Positions 53,348 through 62,709 of a DNA stretch of 64,000 nt are shown here, one piece after another. Within the stretch, counting starts at the first letter, position 1. The number at the start of each line of letters is the position of its first letter. Both the position numbers and the translations under genes were made by a program. Under the pieces are notes generated by a model, which was not told the DNA's origin, searched no databases, and was given only the letters and a program-made list of their open reading frames with translations. Source of the DNA: Microbulbifer elongatus (GTDB taxonomy: Bacteria > Pseudomonadota > Gammaproteobacteria > Pseudomonadales > Cellvibrionaceae); the NCBI RefSeq assembly GCF_021165935.1, contig NZ_CP088953.1:3023501-3087500 (forward strand), read 5' to 3'.

Positions 53348-54811
53348 CTACAGCGTGCACCCTGAAACAACGCCAATAACATTATCCTCATCTTCCATGC
53401 GCATCATGCGCGCCACCTTCTCCCCAGCATCCAACCCATGGTGGGTAACCACCAGATCGGAACGTTCCTCATCCCAGGAGCGCACCAAATCGCAGTCTGC
53501 TGCTCGCTCATCCACAAACACTTTATCTACAGCCACCTTGGAAAGTTGTGACCAATCTTCAACTTTGGCGCCCCATAGAAGCAGGCGACCATGATTATTG
53601 GTAAATTTCGGCAGCCCATCCAAAGTCCCATCGGTAAACTTCAGTTCGGAAATACTCTTCGGTAATGGTGCTTTAGCCATATCCACCATATTGAAATTGT
53701 TTATCTCAATATCCGTCAGATTCGTGAGCTGGAATAGCTCCGTTAGCGCAAGAGGAGATTCTTCATGGGCTGTACACGAAATCTTCTTGATCTCCTCCAT
53801 AAAACGGAACCCCTTGTCCGAGGCAATGCTATCAATACATTTGGCGAGATCCGCATTGTCAAAATTTAATGACGCCACCGGTGTGTAACCGACCCGGGTT
53901 ACATCCACCGCCAACTGGTACTCGCTGTACTTATCGGCCACCGTACCGGTAATACGAAAGGTAAAGGGCTTGGTGAGATCACTGCGATATGGCTCAGGCA
54001 ATACCACCTCTAGCTCCTCATTAATCGTCACCCCACCACTCAATTGGACGCCCTCCAGATCCGAGACATCTTCAACATCGGTTGGCAAAAGTCGGTTGAT
54101 CCAAATAGGTTGCAATGGAAGTACACTCTTCGATTTGGTGTACTTTTCTACTGTCAGATCGCCCGCAGATCGATGATCAAAATCGCCGCTTTCTGAATCG
54201 TTACTCTCCGCGAATTCCGAACGCTCGTCGAGCTCGGACTTTGTCATCCCCATCGCCGCTGGCACTTTACAGACCTTGAACATCTCCACCATATTGCTCA
54301 TGCCGGCGGCAAAGGATTTTGGGGTAGCATTGAGTGCAACGATAATCGCGCCGCCCTCTTCCAAGTCTGCGCCCTTTAGCTGGCGCAACGCACTCGCAAT
54401 CTGGCGCTTTTCGGCGATCGCCGTCTTCAGATTATCGGCAATTTCTGGGTGGTAGCACGGCGAATCCTGATCCAGCTTCCCAAACAGTGACTCGAGTTCC
54501 TGCTGATATTGAGTGGCCAGTGCCAGTGCGCTATCCATGTTTCCGGCTAACTTGTCGTACACGCCCGACTCTACTGCGGCCTTGGCACTACCGGTTTCGC
54601 TCACTGTGCGAGAAAGCTCTTCGACCAGCGCTCCATACTCATCCGCCAGTGCTCGATCCTTCTCCAGCAGTGTCTCTGTGCGCTCGGAGAATGCCTCAAT
54701 TTCATCCAGCGTGTCGGTATCTGGTACACAAGCCGTCACCAGAACCGTAAAGAGCGTAACAGCAAACATTGAAAACCACTTCCGGAGGCACGGCAGCCCA
54801 TCAATCAACAT
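53348..54811 (-). CDS. Lipoprotein of unknown function with leucine-rich segment
   Basis: I do not recognise a family. The start at 54811, six bases after AAGGAA, gives 487 residues with a lipobox VTACVP. An N-terminal coiled coil (about 35-130: EAFSERTETLLEKDRALADEY and repeats) comes first. A central part follows, and then a leucine-rich-repeat-like region (about 350-420: LTELFQLTNLTDIEINNF, LPKSISELKFTDGTL, LPKFTNNHGRLLLW). The gene looks less GC-rich than most neighbours. It is probably a surface or periplasmic binding protein with its own transcript. GTG and ATG codons just upstream (54817, 54814) are alternatives. Confidence 0.65.
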   Translation of the reverse strand: MLIDGLPCLRKWFSMFAVTLFTVLVTACVPDTDTLDEIEAFSERTETLLEKDRALADEYGALVEELSRTVSETGSAKAAVESGVYDKLAGNMDSALALATQYQQELESLFGKLDQDSPCYHPEIADNLKTAIAEKRQIASALRQLKGADLEEGGAIIVALNATPKSFAAGMSNMVEMFKVCKVPAAMGMTKSELDERSEFAESNDSESGDFDHRSAGDLTVEKYTKSKSVLPLQPIWINRLLPTDVEDVSDLEGVQLSGGVTINEELEVVLPEPYRSDLTKPFTFRITGTVADKYSEYQLAVDVTRVGYTPVASLNFDNADLAKCIDSIASDKGFRFMEEIKKISCTAHEESPLALTELFQLTNLTDIEINNFNMVDMAKAPLPKSISELKFTDGTLDGLPKFTNNHGRLLLWGAKVEDWSQLSKVAVDKVFVDERAADCDLVRSWDEERSDLVVTHHGLDAGEKVARMMRMEDEDNVIGVVSGCTL

Positions 54812-54817
54812 CATCAC

Positions 54818-55170
54818 TTCCTTGTATAAACATGGTTAGTAAACAAACAAAACTTCCACTTGGTACGCTGTGTTAAAAACATCTACGCCAAGTCACCGAC
54901 ATGCTACACAAGTTATGCTGCAGAAATATAGAACCACCGCCAAGGACGCGTTAATAAGGACCATTTATGCGAACGAATCGCCAGAGAACATTGTCGTCTC
55001 CCGTTTCCCACGCCCTCACTGCCCAAGTACAACAAAGGCCGACACTATCTCTGCCAGACATTTGATCGCAAATGGCACCTTGCCAGGTGAAACCACCGGT
55101 ATAATCGTCGAATATGAGTAAGACACACTTTATAATTCCACTCCGTTTCTAGCCGAGCAGCGCCTCGCCA
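54818..55170. other. Divergent promoter region between lipoprotein gene and truC
   Basis: This 353-bp stretch separates divergent genes. A TATAAT hexamer at 55100-55105 could be a -10 element for truC; the TTGCCA at 55080-55085 is only 14 bases away, so the promoter is uncertain. No RNA gene or coding frame is convincing. Confidence 0.4.
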
Positions 55171-55896
55171 ATGACACCAGAGCCCCTCTTCGAAGACGAC
55201 CACCTCATCGCGGCCTACAAACCGGAAGGCTGGCTGGTGCACCGCTCCGATATAGACAAACACGAAGACCGCATCCTGCTACAGTACCTGCGGGACCTGG
55301 TCGGTGTGCACCTGTACCCGGTGCACCGGCTGGACAAACCAACGTCTGGTGTGATCGTGTTTGGCAAAAGCGGAGAGGCAGCCGCCAAACTGCAGGGGCA
55401 GCTGGACAGTGACGCATCGATCAAACAATACCTGGCGATCTGTCGCGGTTACTGCCCGGAACAGGGCGTGATCGACCATCCGCTACCGCCGGTGGCCGAC
55501 TTCAAACACCAGCGCAAGCGCCCAAAATCCGACCTTCCCCGCCAGGAGGCGATTACCCATTTCCGGCGCCTTGGCACCGTGGAGCTACCTTATTGCGTGG
55601 ATCGCTACCCCAGCAGCCGCTACTCCCTAGTGGAAGTGGAGCTGAAGACCGGCCGCCGCCACCAGATCCGTCGCCACTTCAAGCACCTGTCGCACCCACT
55701 GATCGGTTGCCCGAAATACGGCAAGTCCACCCACAACCGCTTCTTCGCAGAAGAGCTGCAATGTGCAAGACTCTTGCTGCATGCCTATCGGTTGTCCATA
55801 CAGCACCCAGAATCCAGTGAGCGCCTCGAGATTGTGGCACCGCCCAGAGGTTGTTTTGTGACATTGATTGAGCGGTTTGGATGGCCGCTGCCCTGA
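55171..55896 (+). CDS. truC: tRNA pseudouridine(65) synthase TruC
   Basis: The 241-residue protein belongs to the RluA family. The catalytic Asp is D55 in VHRLDKPTSGVIVF, with YKPEGWLVHRSD and the ending HQIRRHFKHLSHPLIGCPKYGKSTHNR. The short length, lack of an S4 domain and the WLVHRSDID element are those of TruC, which forms pseudouridine 65 in tRNAs. No Shine-Dalgarno is obvious upstream. Confidence 0.93.
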   Translation: MTPEPLFEDDHLIAAYKPEGWLVHRSDIDKHEDRILLQYLRDLVGVHLYPVHRLDKPTSGVIVFGKSGEAAAKLQGQLDSDASIKQYLAICRGYCPEQGVIDHPLPPVADFKHQRKRPKSDLPRQEAITHFRRLGTVELPYCVDRYPSSRYSLVEVELKTGRRHQIRRHFKHLSHPLIGCPKYGKSTHNRFFAEELQCARLLLHAYRLSIQHPESSERLEIVAPPRGCFVTLIERFGWPLP

Positions 55897-56096
55897 ATGC
55901 GGCCCGTTTACAAAACTAGATCTTGCTTACACCGCGGGGCTCCTACTACGATGATGAATCGCTGAAATATCCTGTACTAATGGCACGATAATTCCATCGA
56001 TTCGAGTAGAGAGGCTATACGCACTAGTGCCCCGGGCCTGGCGCCCGGGACCGGAATCAAGAACCAGAGCCAGACACAAGGAGAGCGAAACGCTTT

Positions 56097-57155
56097 ATGG
56101 CTTTTTTAACTCGCAATCAATCACCACTGATCAATCACCTCGGCCAAGCCCTTCTCGCACTCGCCCTGACCCTCACATCCTCCCCACTAACCGCCGCCGA
56201 AAAACCCACCGTAGCCCCCCAGGATGCCCGCCTGAGCGATATGGACTACCACTACCCGGTCGAGACCTTTGCGTTCCGCGACCAGCAGCAGCCATTGGAA
56301 ATGGTCTATATGGACGTACCGCCGGCAGCGGACGCCAATGGCAAAACCGTTGTGTTACTGCACGGTAAGAATTTCTCCGGCGCCTACTGGCAGAGCACCA
56401 TCGATGCCCTCAGCAGACAGGGCTATCGGGTTATTGCGCCGGATCAGATTGGGTTTGGCAAATCCAGTAAGCCGGAGGGCTTCCAGTTCACCTTCCAGGC
56501 GCTGACAGACAGCACCAAGGCACTGCTGGACAAGCTCGACGTTTCCCGCGCCACCGTCGCCGGCCATTCCATGGGCGGGATGCTCGCCACCCGCTTTGCC
56601 CTGATGTACCCGGAAACCGTCGAAAAGCTGGTGCTGATCAACCCCATCGGCCTGGAAGACTGGAAGCGCTTCACCCCCTATCAGCCCATCGAGCAGGCCA
56701 CTGCCCAGGAAAAACAGCAGACCCCGGAGAAAGTGAAAAGCTATATGACCGCCGCCTACTTTGACGGTAAATGGAAAGCGGCCTACGACCCGCTCCTGGC
56801 CATTCAGGCCGGCTGGACCATCGGCCCGGACGCCGACAAGATTGCGGAAATTGACGCGCGCACATCCGACATGGTGTTCACCCAGCCGGTGCTGTACGAA
56901 TTCGGCGACCTGAAGGCCCCCACCCTGCTGATTATCGGCACCCGCGATCGCACCGCCATTGGCCGCAATCGCGCACCGGAATCCATCCGCGCCGATCTCG
57001 GCCGCTATGACAGACTGGGCAAAACAACCGCGCAGGCGATTCCGAATGCGCAATTGGTGGAGCTGGACGGCATCGGTCATGTACCGCAGTTTGAAGACTT
57101 TGACCGCTATATGGCCGCACTCACCAAATTTCTGAAAGCTCCCGGCAAGCAGTAA
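56097..57155 (+). CDS. Secreted alpha/beta hydrolase
   Basis: The 352-residue protein has a signal peptide ([17 protein letters not shown]) and an alpha/beta hydrolase fold. The nucleophile is S158 in VAGHSMGGM, the acid D284 in GTRDRTA, and the base H328 in [23 protein letters not shown] forms the oxyanion-hole HG region. It is likely an esterase or C-C-bond hydrolase in the periplasm. AAGGAG lies 13 bases before the ATG. A GC-rich palindrome is seen at about 56029-56047. It shares a terminator with the convergent gene at 57229. Confidence 0.9.
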   Translation: MAFLTRNQSPLINHLGQALLALALTLTSSPLTAAEKPTVAPQDARLSDMDYHYPVETFAFRDQQQPLEMVYMDVPPAADANGKTVVLLHGKNFSGAYWQSTIDALSRQGYRVIAPDQIGFGKSSKPEGFQFTFQALTDSTKALLDKLDVSRATVAGHSMGGMLATRFALMYPETVEKLVLINPIGLEDWKRFTPYQPIEQATAQEKQQTPEKVKSYMTAAYFDGKWKAAYDPLLAIQAGWTIGPDADKIAEIDARTSDMVFTQPVLYEFGDLKAPTLLIIGTRDRTAIGRNRAPESIRADLGRYDRLGKTTAQAIPNAQLVELDGIGHVPQFEDFDRYMAALTKFLKAPGKQ

Positions 57156-57160
57156 GCGCG

Positions 57161-57206
57161 GTTTAAAAGTCCGGGCGGTAAAACCCGGTGTGCCCGGACT
57201 TTAAAC
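57161..57206. terminator. Bidirectional terminator between the hydrolase and lipoprotein genes
   Basis: Left arm GTTTAAAAGTCCGGGC (57161-57176) and right arm GCCCGGACTTTAAAC (57192-57206) pair with one bulged base around a 15-base loop. A-rich and T-rich flanks within the arms allow termination in both directions. Confidence 0.75.
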
Positions 57207-57228
57207 ATTAAAAGGAAGCGATCGAATA

Positions 57229-58983
57229 CTAGGGCGATCGCGTTCCGCAGAATTCCCGCTCACACCGGTTTTCGTAACAGTTCACCAGGGCGTCCCGTGT
57301 ACAGAGAAAACTCTCGGCCGCGGCGCTCTGCTTACACTCCGCATTCGGGCTCCAACGAATCTCGGCCTTATAGCTACTCCCGCAAAACTCGGCCGCCTGA
57401 TTCCGCAAATTGGTTTCCGCCAGGTCGATGGCCACGGATCGCTGATAATAGCTGCTGGAACTTCCGCTGAACGGGTAATCGCGCCCCGCTCCCACATAGG
57501 CATTTCCGCTCTCTTCTTCGGCACCCGTGGGCTCAGCTTCCTTGGCAGCGGCGACCGCTGCAGGGCTCGCCGTGTCGGGCCTATGCTGCACTTTCTTTCC
57601 CGCTTTCGAATCCGATTCCGAACCCGATTCCGCAGGTTTTCGCTCCGTATTCGACTTACCAAACGCCGGACGGGGCGCGGTTTGTGCACGGTCGACCATG
57701 GCACTGATCTGGCGAGACTGCTGTAACACCTGCGCATTGCGGTTGCTGATGGCGCTGAATGTCGACTGCCAGGTAGCCTGACTAAAGGCTTCCGCGCGCT
57801 GCTTTGACGCCGCCGCCCGTGCTGCTGCCTTTTCAATATTCGCCAGGTCGCGGTAGGCGCTTTCGATTCCCTCCGCAGCCTCGTCGATCCATTTCACCGC
57901 CTGCGGCACCACCTCCTGCGGCGGTATCATCTTGCGGCGAAGGGAACCGCTGGACTGAGCCCACAGCGCGCCCTCACGCTGCTGCAGCTGCGCAAATTGA
58001 GACTGGTAATTATTCAGGTCGTACCGCGCCAGCGCATCGCTCCGGCATTCCACGTATTCCCGGTTCAGGCGGATACGCTGTTCCACATACATCGGTGCCA
58101 ATCGCTTATAGCGTTGACGGGACGACTGGTAATCTTTCGGACAACCCTGGGAAACGGCAAAAGCATCGAACAGGAGCGGTTCGACCTCTTCCCGCCAGAA
58201 GCGGCGATAGCGCGCATCTCCCTCACGGGCATCCGCCAGGGCGGCCCTGTTTTTCAGGTAATAATCGGTAAATGCCTGCTGTTGCTCCCGGGCACGCTCC
58301 CCTACTTCCACGGTCAACGTCGCCGTACCGGCAGAGCGCTTGCGTGCCGCAGCTGCCGTCTTCAGAAAGTACAAGCCACCCAACGAGCGGTCTTCCATCC
58401 GGCGTTTTACACTGGATGTGAGAAAGTTCAGATCTCGCATTTCCAGTTCTTCGATCTCGCGCTGGGCAAAGCAGGCATAGCAGTATTGCCAATCGGTAAC
58501 CACGGCACCCTTATAAGGACCTGAAGGCGTTTGTGCGGGCAGCCCAAGGTCTTTCTGCTCACTGATATAGGCGCCCTGCTGGAGAAGCGTCTCTGCGCTT
58601 ACATATTTCAGAGGGATGACCACATACCTGTAAAGCGGAATCGCCTGCGGTCCCTTTTTCATTTCCAGCCATGCCACCACCATCGGTGTTTTTGCCGACA
58701 CCAGTTCGTCGGTGCTGCGCAAGCGCTTCACACTGGTAAATTCGGTTGTCCCATAGGTGGCCACCAGCACCGACCTGTCCGAGCGGAACTCGGCGTCAGA
58801 ATCCTTGTGCCAGTCTGCCACCCATTGATCGATACGCGGCTTCTCACTGTGGTATGTCTCAGAAACCACCTGACGCGCCGGCGTACTACACCCGGCCACA
58901 AGGGCAGTCACGATATTGAGAATCAGAACGCCGAGGCAGGCATTCAGGCGAGAAAGGCGAGCAGAGGTATTTGACGAAGGCAT
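57229..58983 (-). CDS. Large lipoprotein of unknown function
   Basis: I do not recognise a family. The 584-residue protein has a lipobox VAGC (Cys32). Its N-terminal half alternates beta and helical sequence, with Cys in YCYACFAQ. A helical, coiled-coil-prone middle (about 230-420) follows, then a Ser/Glu/Lys-rich linker near 430-490. The Cys-rich end has CGTRSP as its last residues and includes CKQSAAAESFLC and CYENRCEREFC, likely disulfide-bonded. It is probably an envelope protein; the ATG at 58983 lacks a clear ribosome site. Confidence 0.65.
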   Translation of the reverse strand: MPSSNTSARLSRLNACLGVLILNIVTALVAGCSTPARQVVSETYHSEKPRIDQWVADWHKDSDAEFRSDRSVLVATYGTTEFTSVKRLRSTDELVSAKTPMVVAWLEMKKGPQAIPLYRYVVIPLKYVSAETLLQQGAYISEQKDLGLPAQTPSGPYKGAVVTDWQYCYACFAQREIEELEMRDLNFLTSSVKRRMEDRSLGGLYFLKTAAAARKRSAGTATLTVEVGERAREQQQAFTDYYLKNRAALADAREGDARYRRFWREEVEPLLFDAFAVSQGCPKDYQSSRQRYKRLAPMYVEQRIRLNREYVECRSDALARYDLNNYQSQFAQLQQREGALWAQSSGSLRRKMIPPQEVVPQAVKWIDEAAEGIESAYRDLANIEKAAARAAASKQRAEAFSQATWQSTFSAISNRNAQVLQQSRQISAMVDRAQTAPRPAFGKSNTERKPAESGSESDSKAGKKVQHRPDTASPAAVAAAKEAEPTGAEEESGNAYVGAGRDYPFSGSSSSYYQRSVAIDLAETNLRNQAAEFCGSSYKAEIRWSPNAECKQSAAAESFLCTRDALVNCYENRCEREFCGTRSP

Positions 58984-59084
58984 TTACTGTGTCTTTGAGT
59001 TCGTTAGGTTTGGTTCAAAGACTACATCAGGGTTGATAGACGACACAATTTTCGGCGGCTGACACCGGTAGCGGATTTGCTGCG

Positions 59085-59330
59085 CTACCAGTTCAACTTG
59101 ATCCGAAGGGGTGCGGTATCGTCGGTCAGGCCGCACATCTCTTCATAGGGTGTCTGCTGCTCCAGCCACACATCGTCCAGGCTCCGCCAGGCGAAGTGGT
59201 CCCGAATCTCTTCCAGGCAGTGAAACTTTTGTGGCGCGTTGTGGCGATCGGTAAGAAGGTGGGAACCGGATTCATCTACCGTCTTTACGATGTAAAATTG
59301 TCCTTCCAGCGAGAGTATCTGTAGGTCCAT
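59085..59330 (-). CDS. DUF6482 family protein
   Basis: The 81-residue protein begins MDLQILSLEGQFYIVKT and has the conserved YEEMCGL motif near the C-terminus, which marks DUF6482, a small cytoplasmic family of unknown function. GGAGGCAAT gives a strong Shine-Dalgarno. It is flanked by gaps of about 100 bp on either side and appears monocistronic. Confidence 0.8.
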   Translation of the reverse strand: MDLQILSLEGQFYIVKTVDESGSHLLTDRHNAPQKFHCLEEIRDHFAWRSLDDVWLEQQTPYEEMCGLTDDTAPLRIKLNW

Positions 59331-59429
59331 ATTGCCTCCTACTGCGCTCAGCCAAAATACACGAGGCGCACCTTCAGCTTAGGGTGCCGAGACTACAACC
59401 GGAAATTTAGCGACCCACCGCAGCAAGCT

Positions 59430-60230
59430 TCACACAGATATGGAGCGGCCGGCAAACACTGGCATAGCAGCACGCTTGCCACCCACTTCCACACGTCCGG
59501 CCCCCACCAGTTCATTCCAGCGCGCCTTCAATACCCGGTAGTAACTGGCGGCGCGGATATCACCAAAGGCCCGGAGCGACCAGGCATCTTTCACCTGAAC
59601 CAGCGCGGTATGCCCTCTCGCCATCACCCCCCAATCCATGGCAAAGGCCCGCGGCGCGGCAGGGTCGGCCTGAAATGCTTTCAGCGCCCTGTGCACCACG
59701 CGCATATCGATGGAAGGCCCCGGTGGACCGGCGTACTGGCCGCCCCCAACAATGACTCCGTCCACCACATACAGGCGGAACTCACACAACCACTCCACCA
59801 CCTCGGAGGCGTACACATCCAGCGCAGGCGGCGCATAGTGCAGTGCATTGTTGTCGCACTCCGGGGAATAGACATTGCCCGGCACCAGCCCCCAGGCCAT
59901 CGACTTGGCAAACGCCATTTCCCCACGTTGAACGCGGTTAAGCAGGTTTCCCACGGTGGTCGGCCATACGGCCCGGCGGAGATAGGGTCTTAGGGAGGCG
60001 GGATAGGGATCCAGAGAGGGCGGCGCCGCACCAAGGGTTTTCAATGCATCCTTGACCGCACCAACACAGCCTACCACCAGCTGCGCATACTTCAGGGAGA
60101 GCTTGCCACTGCAAATATCGAACGGCTCGAACACCTGGGTAGGTATCCGGTTGGCTGTGCAGTATTCCATGATGAGCTTGGACTCTACATCGAAACACCC
60201 GTCCAGGCCCTTTTCGACGAAAACGGCCAT
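59430..60230 (-). CDS. ATP-grasp domain protein (DUF4343-like)
   Basis: The ATG at 60230 follows AGGA by six bases and gives 266 residues. The sequence fits the ATP-grasp DUF4343 group: an N-terminal substrate region (AVFVEKGLDG...YCTANRIPT), the EFRLYVVDGVIVGGGQY strand that lines the ATP pocket, and AFAMDWGV with a metal-binding Asp. Such enzymes ligate carboxylates to amines; the substrate is unknown and the glycine-rich ATP loop is not obvious. A TTG two codons upstream is also open. Confidence 0.72.
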   Translation of the reverse strand: MAVFVEKGLDGCFDVESKLIMEYCTANRIPTQVFEPFDICSGKLSLKYAQLVVGCVGAVKDALKTLGAAPPSLDPYPASLRPYLRRAVWPTTVGNLLNRVQRGEMAFAKSMAWGLVPGNVYSPECDNNALHYAPPALDVYASEVVEWLCEFRLYVVDGVIVGGGQYAGPPGPSIDMRVVHRALKAFQADPAAPRAFAMDWGVMARGHTALVQVKDAWSLRAFGDIRAASYYRVLKARWNELVGAGRVEVGGKRAAMPVFAGRSISV

Positions 60231-60668
60231 CTGCAATCCTGTGATTCTTTTTATCGAAGAACAAGTGTAGGCAGAGATTTGGTGTTGTGGGAAAAAAGCT
60301 GGGAACCAATGATGCTTTGCGCGCCAAACTAACAGCTAGGCTGTTCAATATACTTCGCCATGCCACCACACCTAGCACGTTTCACGGTTACCGATAACAG
60401 GACTCTGACCGCTTTATCAAATCCCTACGCCTTATCCTCGAGACTCTGAACGATCGTACCTGAACTCTCGATTCAAATCATGAAGCGACGGAGATAAAAT
60501 TAAGCCTTAGAAAATCATTACGGAAAGCTATACAGAACGAAAATTGGCTGGCCGCGAGTACCGAGAGCCACCGCCCTCAGGTCAGCCCCAGCAGGAACGC
60601 ATACGTTCAGAATCTCCTTAAATCTGCCCACCAAACTGCGGTTTCGGTACAGCCCTGAGGACGACATC
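60231..60668. other. Intergenic region between ATP-grasp gene and lipoprotein gene
   Basis: This 438-bp region holds the promoters of two divergent genes. A weak hairpin AACAGC-TAG-GCTGTT lies at 60331-60345. I see no gene, tRNA or repeat. The sequence just before 60669 contains the Shine-Dalgarno TGAGGA of the next gene. Confidence 0.45.
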
Positions 60669-61334
60669 ATGCGATCATTATTAATTCTCTTTGCGGTAAT
60701 GATTATTTCCGCCTGTACCGAAAAGTCCGGCAACCCGCATATCGAAAAAGCTATTTATACTGACAACTTCGCAGGACTCGTCGAGGTCGGAAAAAACTAC
60801 AACGAGAGCAAATTCGACTACGAACTGGACACAAAAAATGGATCAGCGATCCAATTTCAGACCTGCGAGGACATCAAGCAGACCAAGGTAGGCGAGATCC
60901 GGGAAGATCAGTTCTCACTATTCACCATGTTGAACGTGAACTGCGAGGCGTTACAGCTCTACTTCTCTGCAGGTAACTCCCGAAAGTCATTCTTCCCCCC
61001 CGTACTTACCAGTGAGCTTATTCAGCAACTACCTGCAAACGCCACCCCGGATCTAGGAGGTGACCCATCGCCGGTATCAAATCAAGAAATAGCACAGGCT
61101 TTCCCCAACTCTGAAATAGTCGAAATAAGCCCAACAGTGGTCCGAAGTAACCTTGCTGGCCTTGATATTGACTATACCCTTCTGGCCAGAGGTGACCTGG
61201 ATGGCGATGGCACGGAAGACTTGATCGTGCGTATGGATTGGAACAATCCCAATGCATTTGGCAATGGTTACGAAATGCTGCTAATTGGGGCAAACGAGCT
61301 GCGCACCAGACTGCTAAAGAGTCCTACCCACTGA
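60669..61334 (+). CDS. Lipoprotein with Ca2+-loop-like motif, unknown function
   Basis: The 221-residue protein has a lipoprotein signal with lipobox IISAC (Cys16). The mature protein is mixed, with two Cys (FQTCEDI and VNCEAL). Near the C-terminus DLDGDGTEDLIV (about 180) looks like a calcium-binding loop of the EF-hand/FG-GAP type. No family is recognised. It stands alone; AGGACGACATC precedes the ATG, giving a moderate Shine-Dalgarno. Confidence 0.65.
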   Translation: MRSLLILFAVMIISACTEKSGNPHIEKAIYTDNFAGLVEVGKNYNESKFDYELDTKNGSAIQFQTCEDIKQTKVGEIREDQFSLFTMLNVNCEALQLYFSAGNSRKSFFPPVLTSELIQQLPANATPDLGGDPSPVSNQEIAQAFPNSEIVEISPTVVRSNLAGLDIDYTLLARGDLDGDGTEDLIVRMDWNNPNAFGNGYEMLLIGANELRTRLLKSPTH

Positions 61335-61507
61335 ATAGACTCAAACCGCCCAACCAGTCCATTTGCGCCAGAAAAAACTAATGGTAAAGCGCTGAAGAGA
61401 ACAACTAGTGATACGGACAAGCCCATCGGGCAGTTTGACACTTAATCTGCGGGTAACAAAGGTGCAAGATAGGGAACCCTATGATGCCGCGAGTCACGAG
61501 ATAGCAA

Positions 61508-61987
61508 ATGACCTACGTACCCTCCAAAAGCCCAATTCTGAAACTCTGGAACACCCTGGGCGGCAATAGCCTAGGCCGCTGGCTGGTGAGCAAAATTGTC
61601 TGCTTCAATGCCCCCTACTTCAGCTCGATCAAACCGCGATTCACGCAGATACAGCCGGGCCTGGTTGAGGTGAAACTGAAGAAGCGCCGCGCAGTAGAAA
61701 ACCACATTAAAACCGTGCACGCCATCGCCATGTGTAACGCTGCGGAACTGGCCGGAGGCGTATGCCTGGACGTATCCCTGAATGCCAATTTCCGCTGGAT
61801 TCCGGTAGGCATGACCGTGCAATACCTGAAGATGGCCAAAACCGATCTGCGCGCCGTGTGCAAGGTCGACGACTTTCATTGGGATTCTGCACAGGATGTG
61901 GTGATGCCGGTGAGCGTATTTGATACCAACGGTGAGGAGGTCTTCCACGCGGATATCACAATGCGGATTTCTCCCAAGAAACAATAA
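61508..61987 (+). CDS. Hotdog-fold DUF4442 protein
   Basis: The 159-residue protein shows the DUF4442 pattern: PYFSSIKPRFTQIQPGLVEVKLKK followed by AVENHIKTVHAIAMCNAAELAGG, which holds the hotdog helix and thioesterase-like active region, then beta strands. The hotdog fold suggests acyl-CoA thioesterase or binding activity on a lipid thioester. It is a single plus-strand gene at the edge of the lower-GC right-hand end of the window. Confidence 0.85.
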   Translation: MTYVPSKSPILKLWNTLGGNSLGRWLVSKIVCFNAPYFSSIKPRFTQIQPGLVEVKLKKRRAVENHIKTVHAIAMCNAAELAGGVCLDVSLNANFRWIPVGMTVQYLKMAKTDLRAVCKVDDFHWDSAQDVVMPVSVFDTNGEEVFHADITMRISPKKQ

Positions 61988-62019
61988 GTTTCGCCGGCAC
62001 AAAGGATCGTTGCGATAAC

Positions 62020-62312
62020 TTACGCATTATCGATTTCGTCATTCCACTGTTGCTCGTAGCCTGCACGCTCCAGATACCCACCTAGCGTGCTATAAAGTTT
62101 CTCCGTCCAGTACTCCGACGTGCCCTCGCAAGGCAAGCTCCTCCCTGAGCAGATTTATTAACCATGGCCCAGAAAAACCTACTCAGATGTGTTGCTTCCT
62201 CCGCGGAACTTACGAAACCCCGGTCAAAAATAGCTAGCGTTTCTCCATCGTTGAGCAGATTTGCGAAAAACTTGGCGACAACTTTCTCTTCCTGATATTT
62301 GTACTCGATCAT
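62020..62312 (-). pseudogene. Frameshifted gene coupled to the Tse2-like gene (possible antitoxin/immunity remnant)
   Basis: The first frame runs from the ATG at 62312 to a stop at 62082 (76 residues). Its first 47 residues read like a real protein (MIEYKYQEEKVVAKFFANLL, FVSSAEEATHLSRFFWA) and the rest is low-quality. In the other frames the sequence keeps protein-like character: first WLINLLREELA, then EGTSEYWTEKLYSTLGGYLE and GYEQQWNDEIDNA, ending at a TAA at 62020-62022. Two frame changes between about 62165 and 62125 would restore one continuous product of about 97 residues. It overlaps the upstream gene by 4 bp (ATGA). I recognise no family. A sequencing error remains possible. Confidence 0.5.
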
Positions 62313-62698
62313 AGCGCTACTCCGGCATCTTCAATCACAGACATTCGATCTGCAATCCACTGCAATTTTTCTACTAATTGATGTACCAGCATTTTCTGTG
62401 TCACCGTTAAAAAATAGTGCCCCTTTTTACGTTCATCTGGCACAAATTCAAGCCCCGGCGGAATATCTGCGGTCTCAAGAACCCAATATACATGTACCGC
62501 AGCACCAGGATTGTGCTTCTGCTTCATTTTGTGCAAGCCTTTTAGGTGCTGCCAACTCGAAGAAAAAGACAGCCCCATCTGAGAATGCGGAAGTACCCAC
62601 TGCAAGTCGGACGAAAGATACCAGTCTTTAACCCGCAAGCCATTGACTAGATCCTCACCAAGCGGTACATCTTCAGCATCATGTATAGCCAAGAACAT
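62309..62698 (-). CDS. Possible Tse2-like ADP-ribosyltransferase toxin
   Basis: The 129-residue protein contains MGLSFSSSWQHLKG and, in the second half, VYWVLETADIPPGLEFVPD and KKGHYFLTVTQKMLVHQL. The order IPPGL, then a Asp/Lys-rich stretch, then HY with a hydrophobic helix resembles the Tse2 family (Pseudomonas type VI effector and relatives in toxin-antitoxin modules). This is a by-eye family assignment and needs a profile search. The start codon has no clear ribosome site. It is followed by an overlapping 4-bp-coupled gene, as in toxin/antitoxin or effector/immunity pairs. GC is lower than in the left part of the window. Confidence 0.5.
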   Translation of the reverse strand: MFLAIHDAEDVPLGEDLVNGLRVKDWYLSSDLQWVLPHSQMGLSFSSSWQHLKGLHKMKQKHNPGAAVHVYWVLETADIPPGLEFVPDERKKGHYFLTVTQKMLVHQLVEKLQWIADRMSVIEDAGVAL

Positions 62699-62709
62699 AG
62701 ACGTGTTAG

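Noticed and set aside
56029..56047. Very GC-rich palindrome (CCCGGGC.../...GCCCGGG) upstream of the hydrolase gene
   Set aside because: No T tract and no known operator; could be chance in a GC-rich genome.
60331..60345. AACAGC-TAG-GCTGTT inverted repeat
   Set aside because: Only six base pairs, no T tract, no relation to a gene start.
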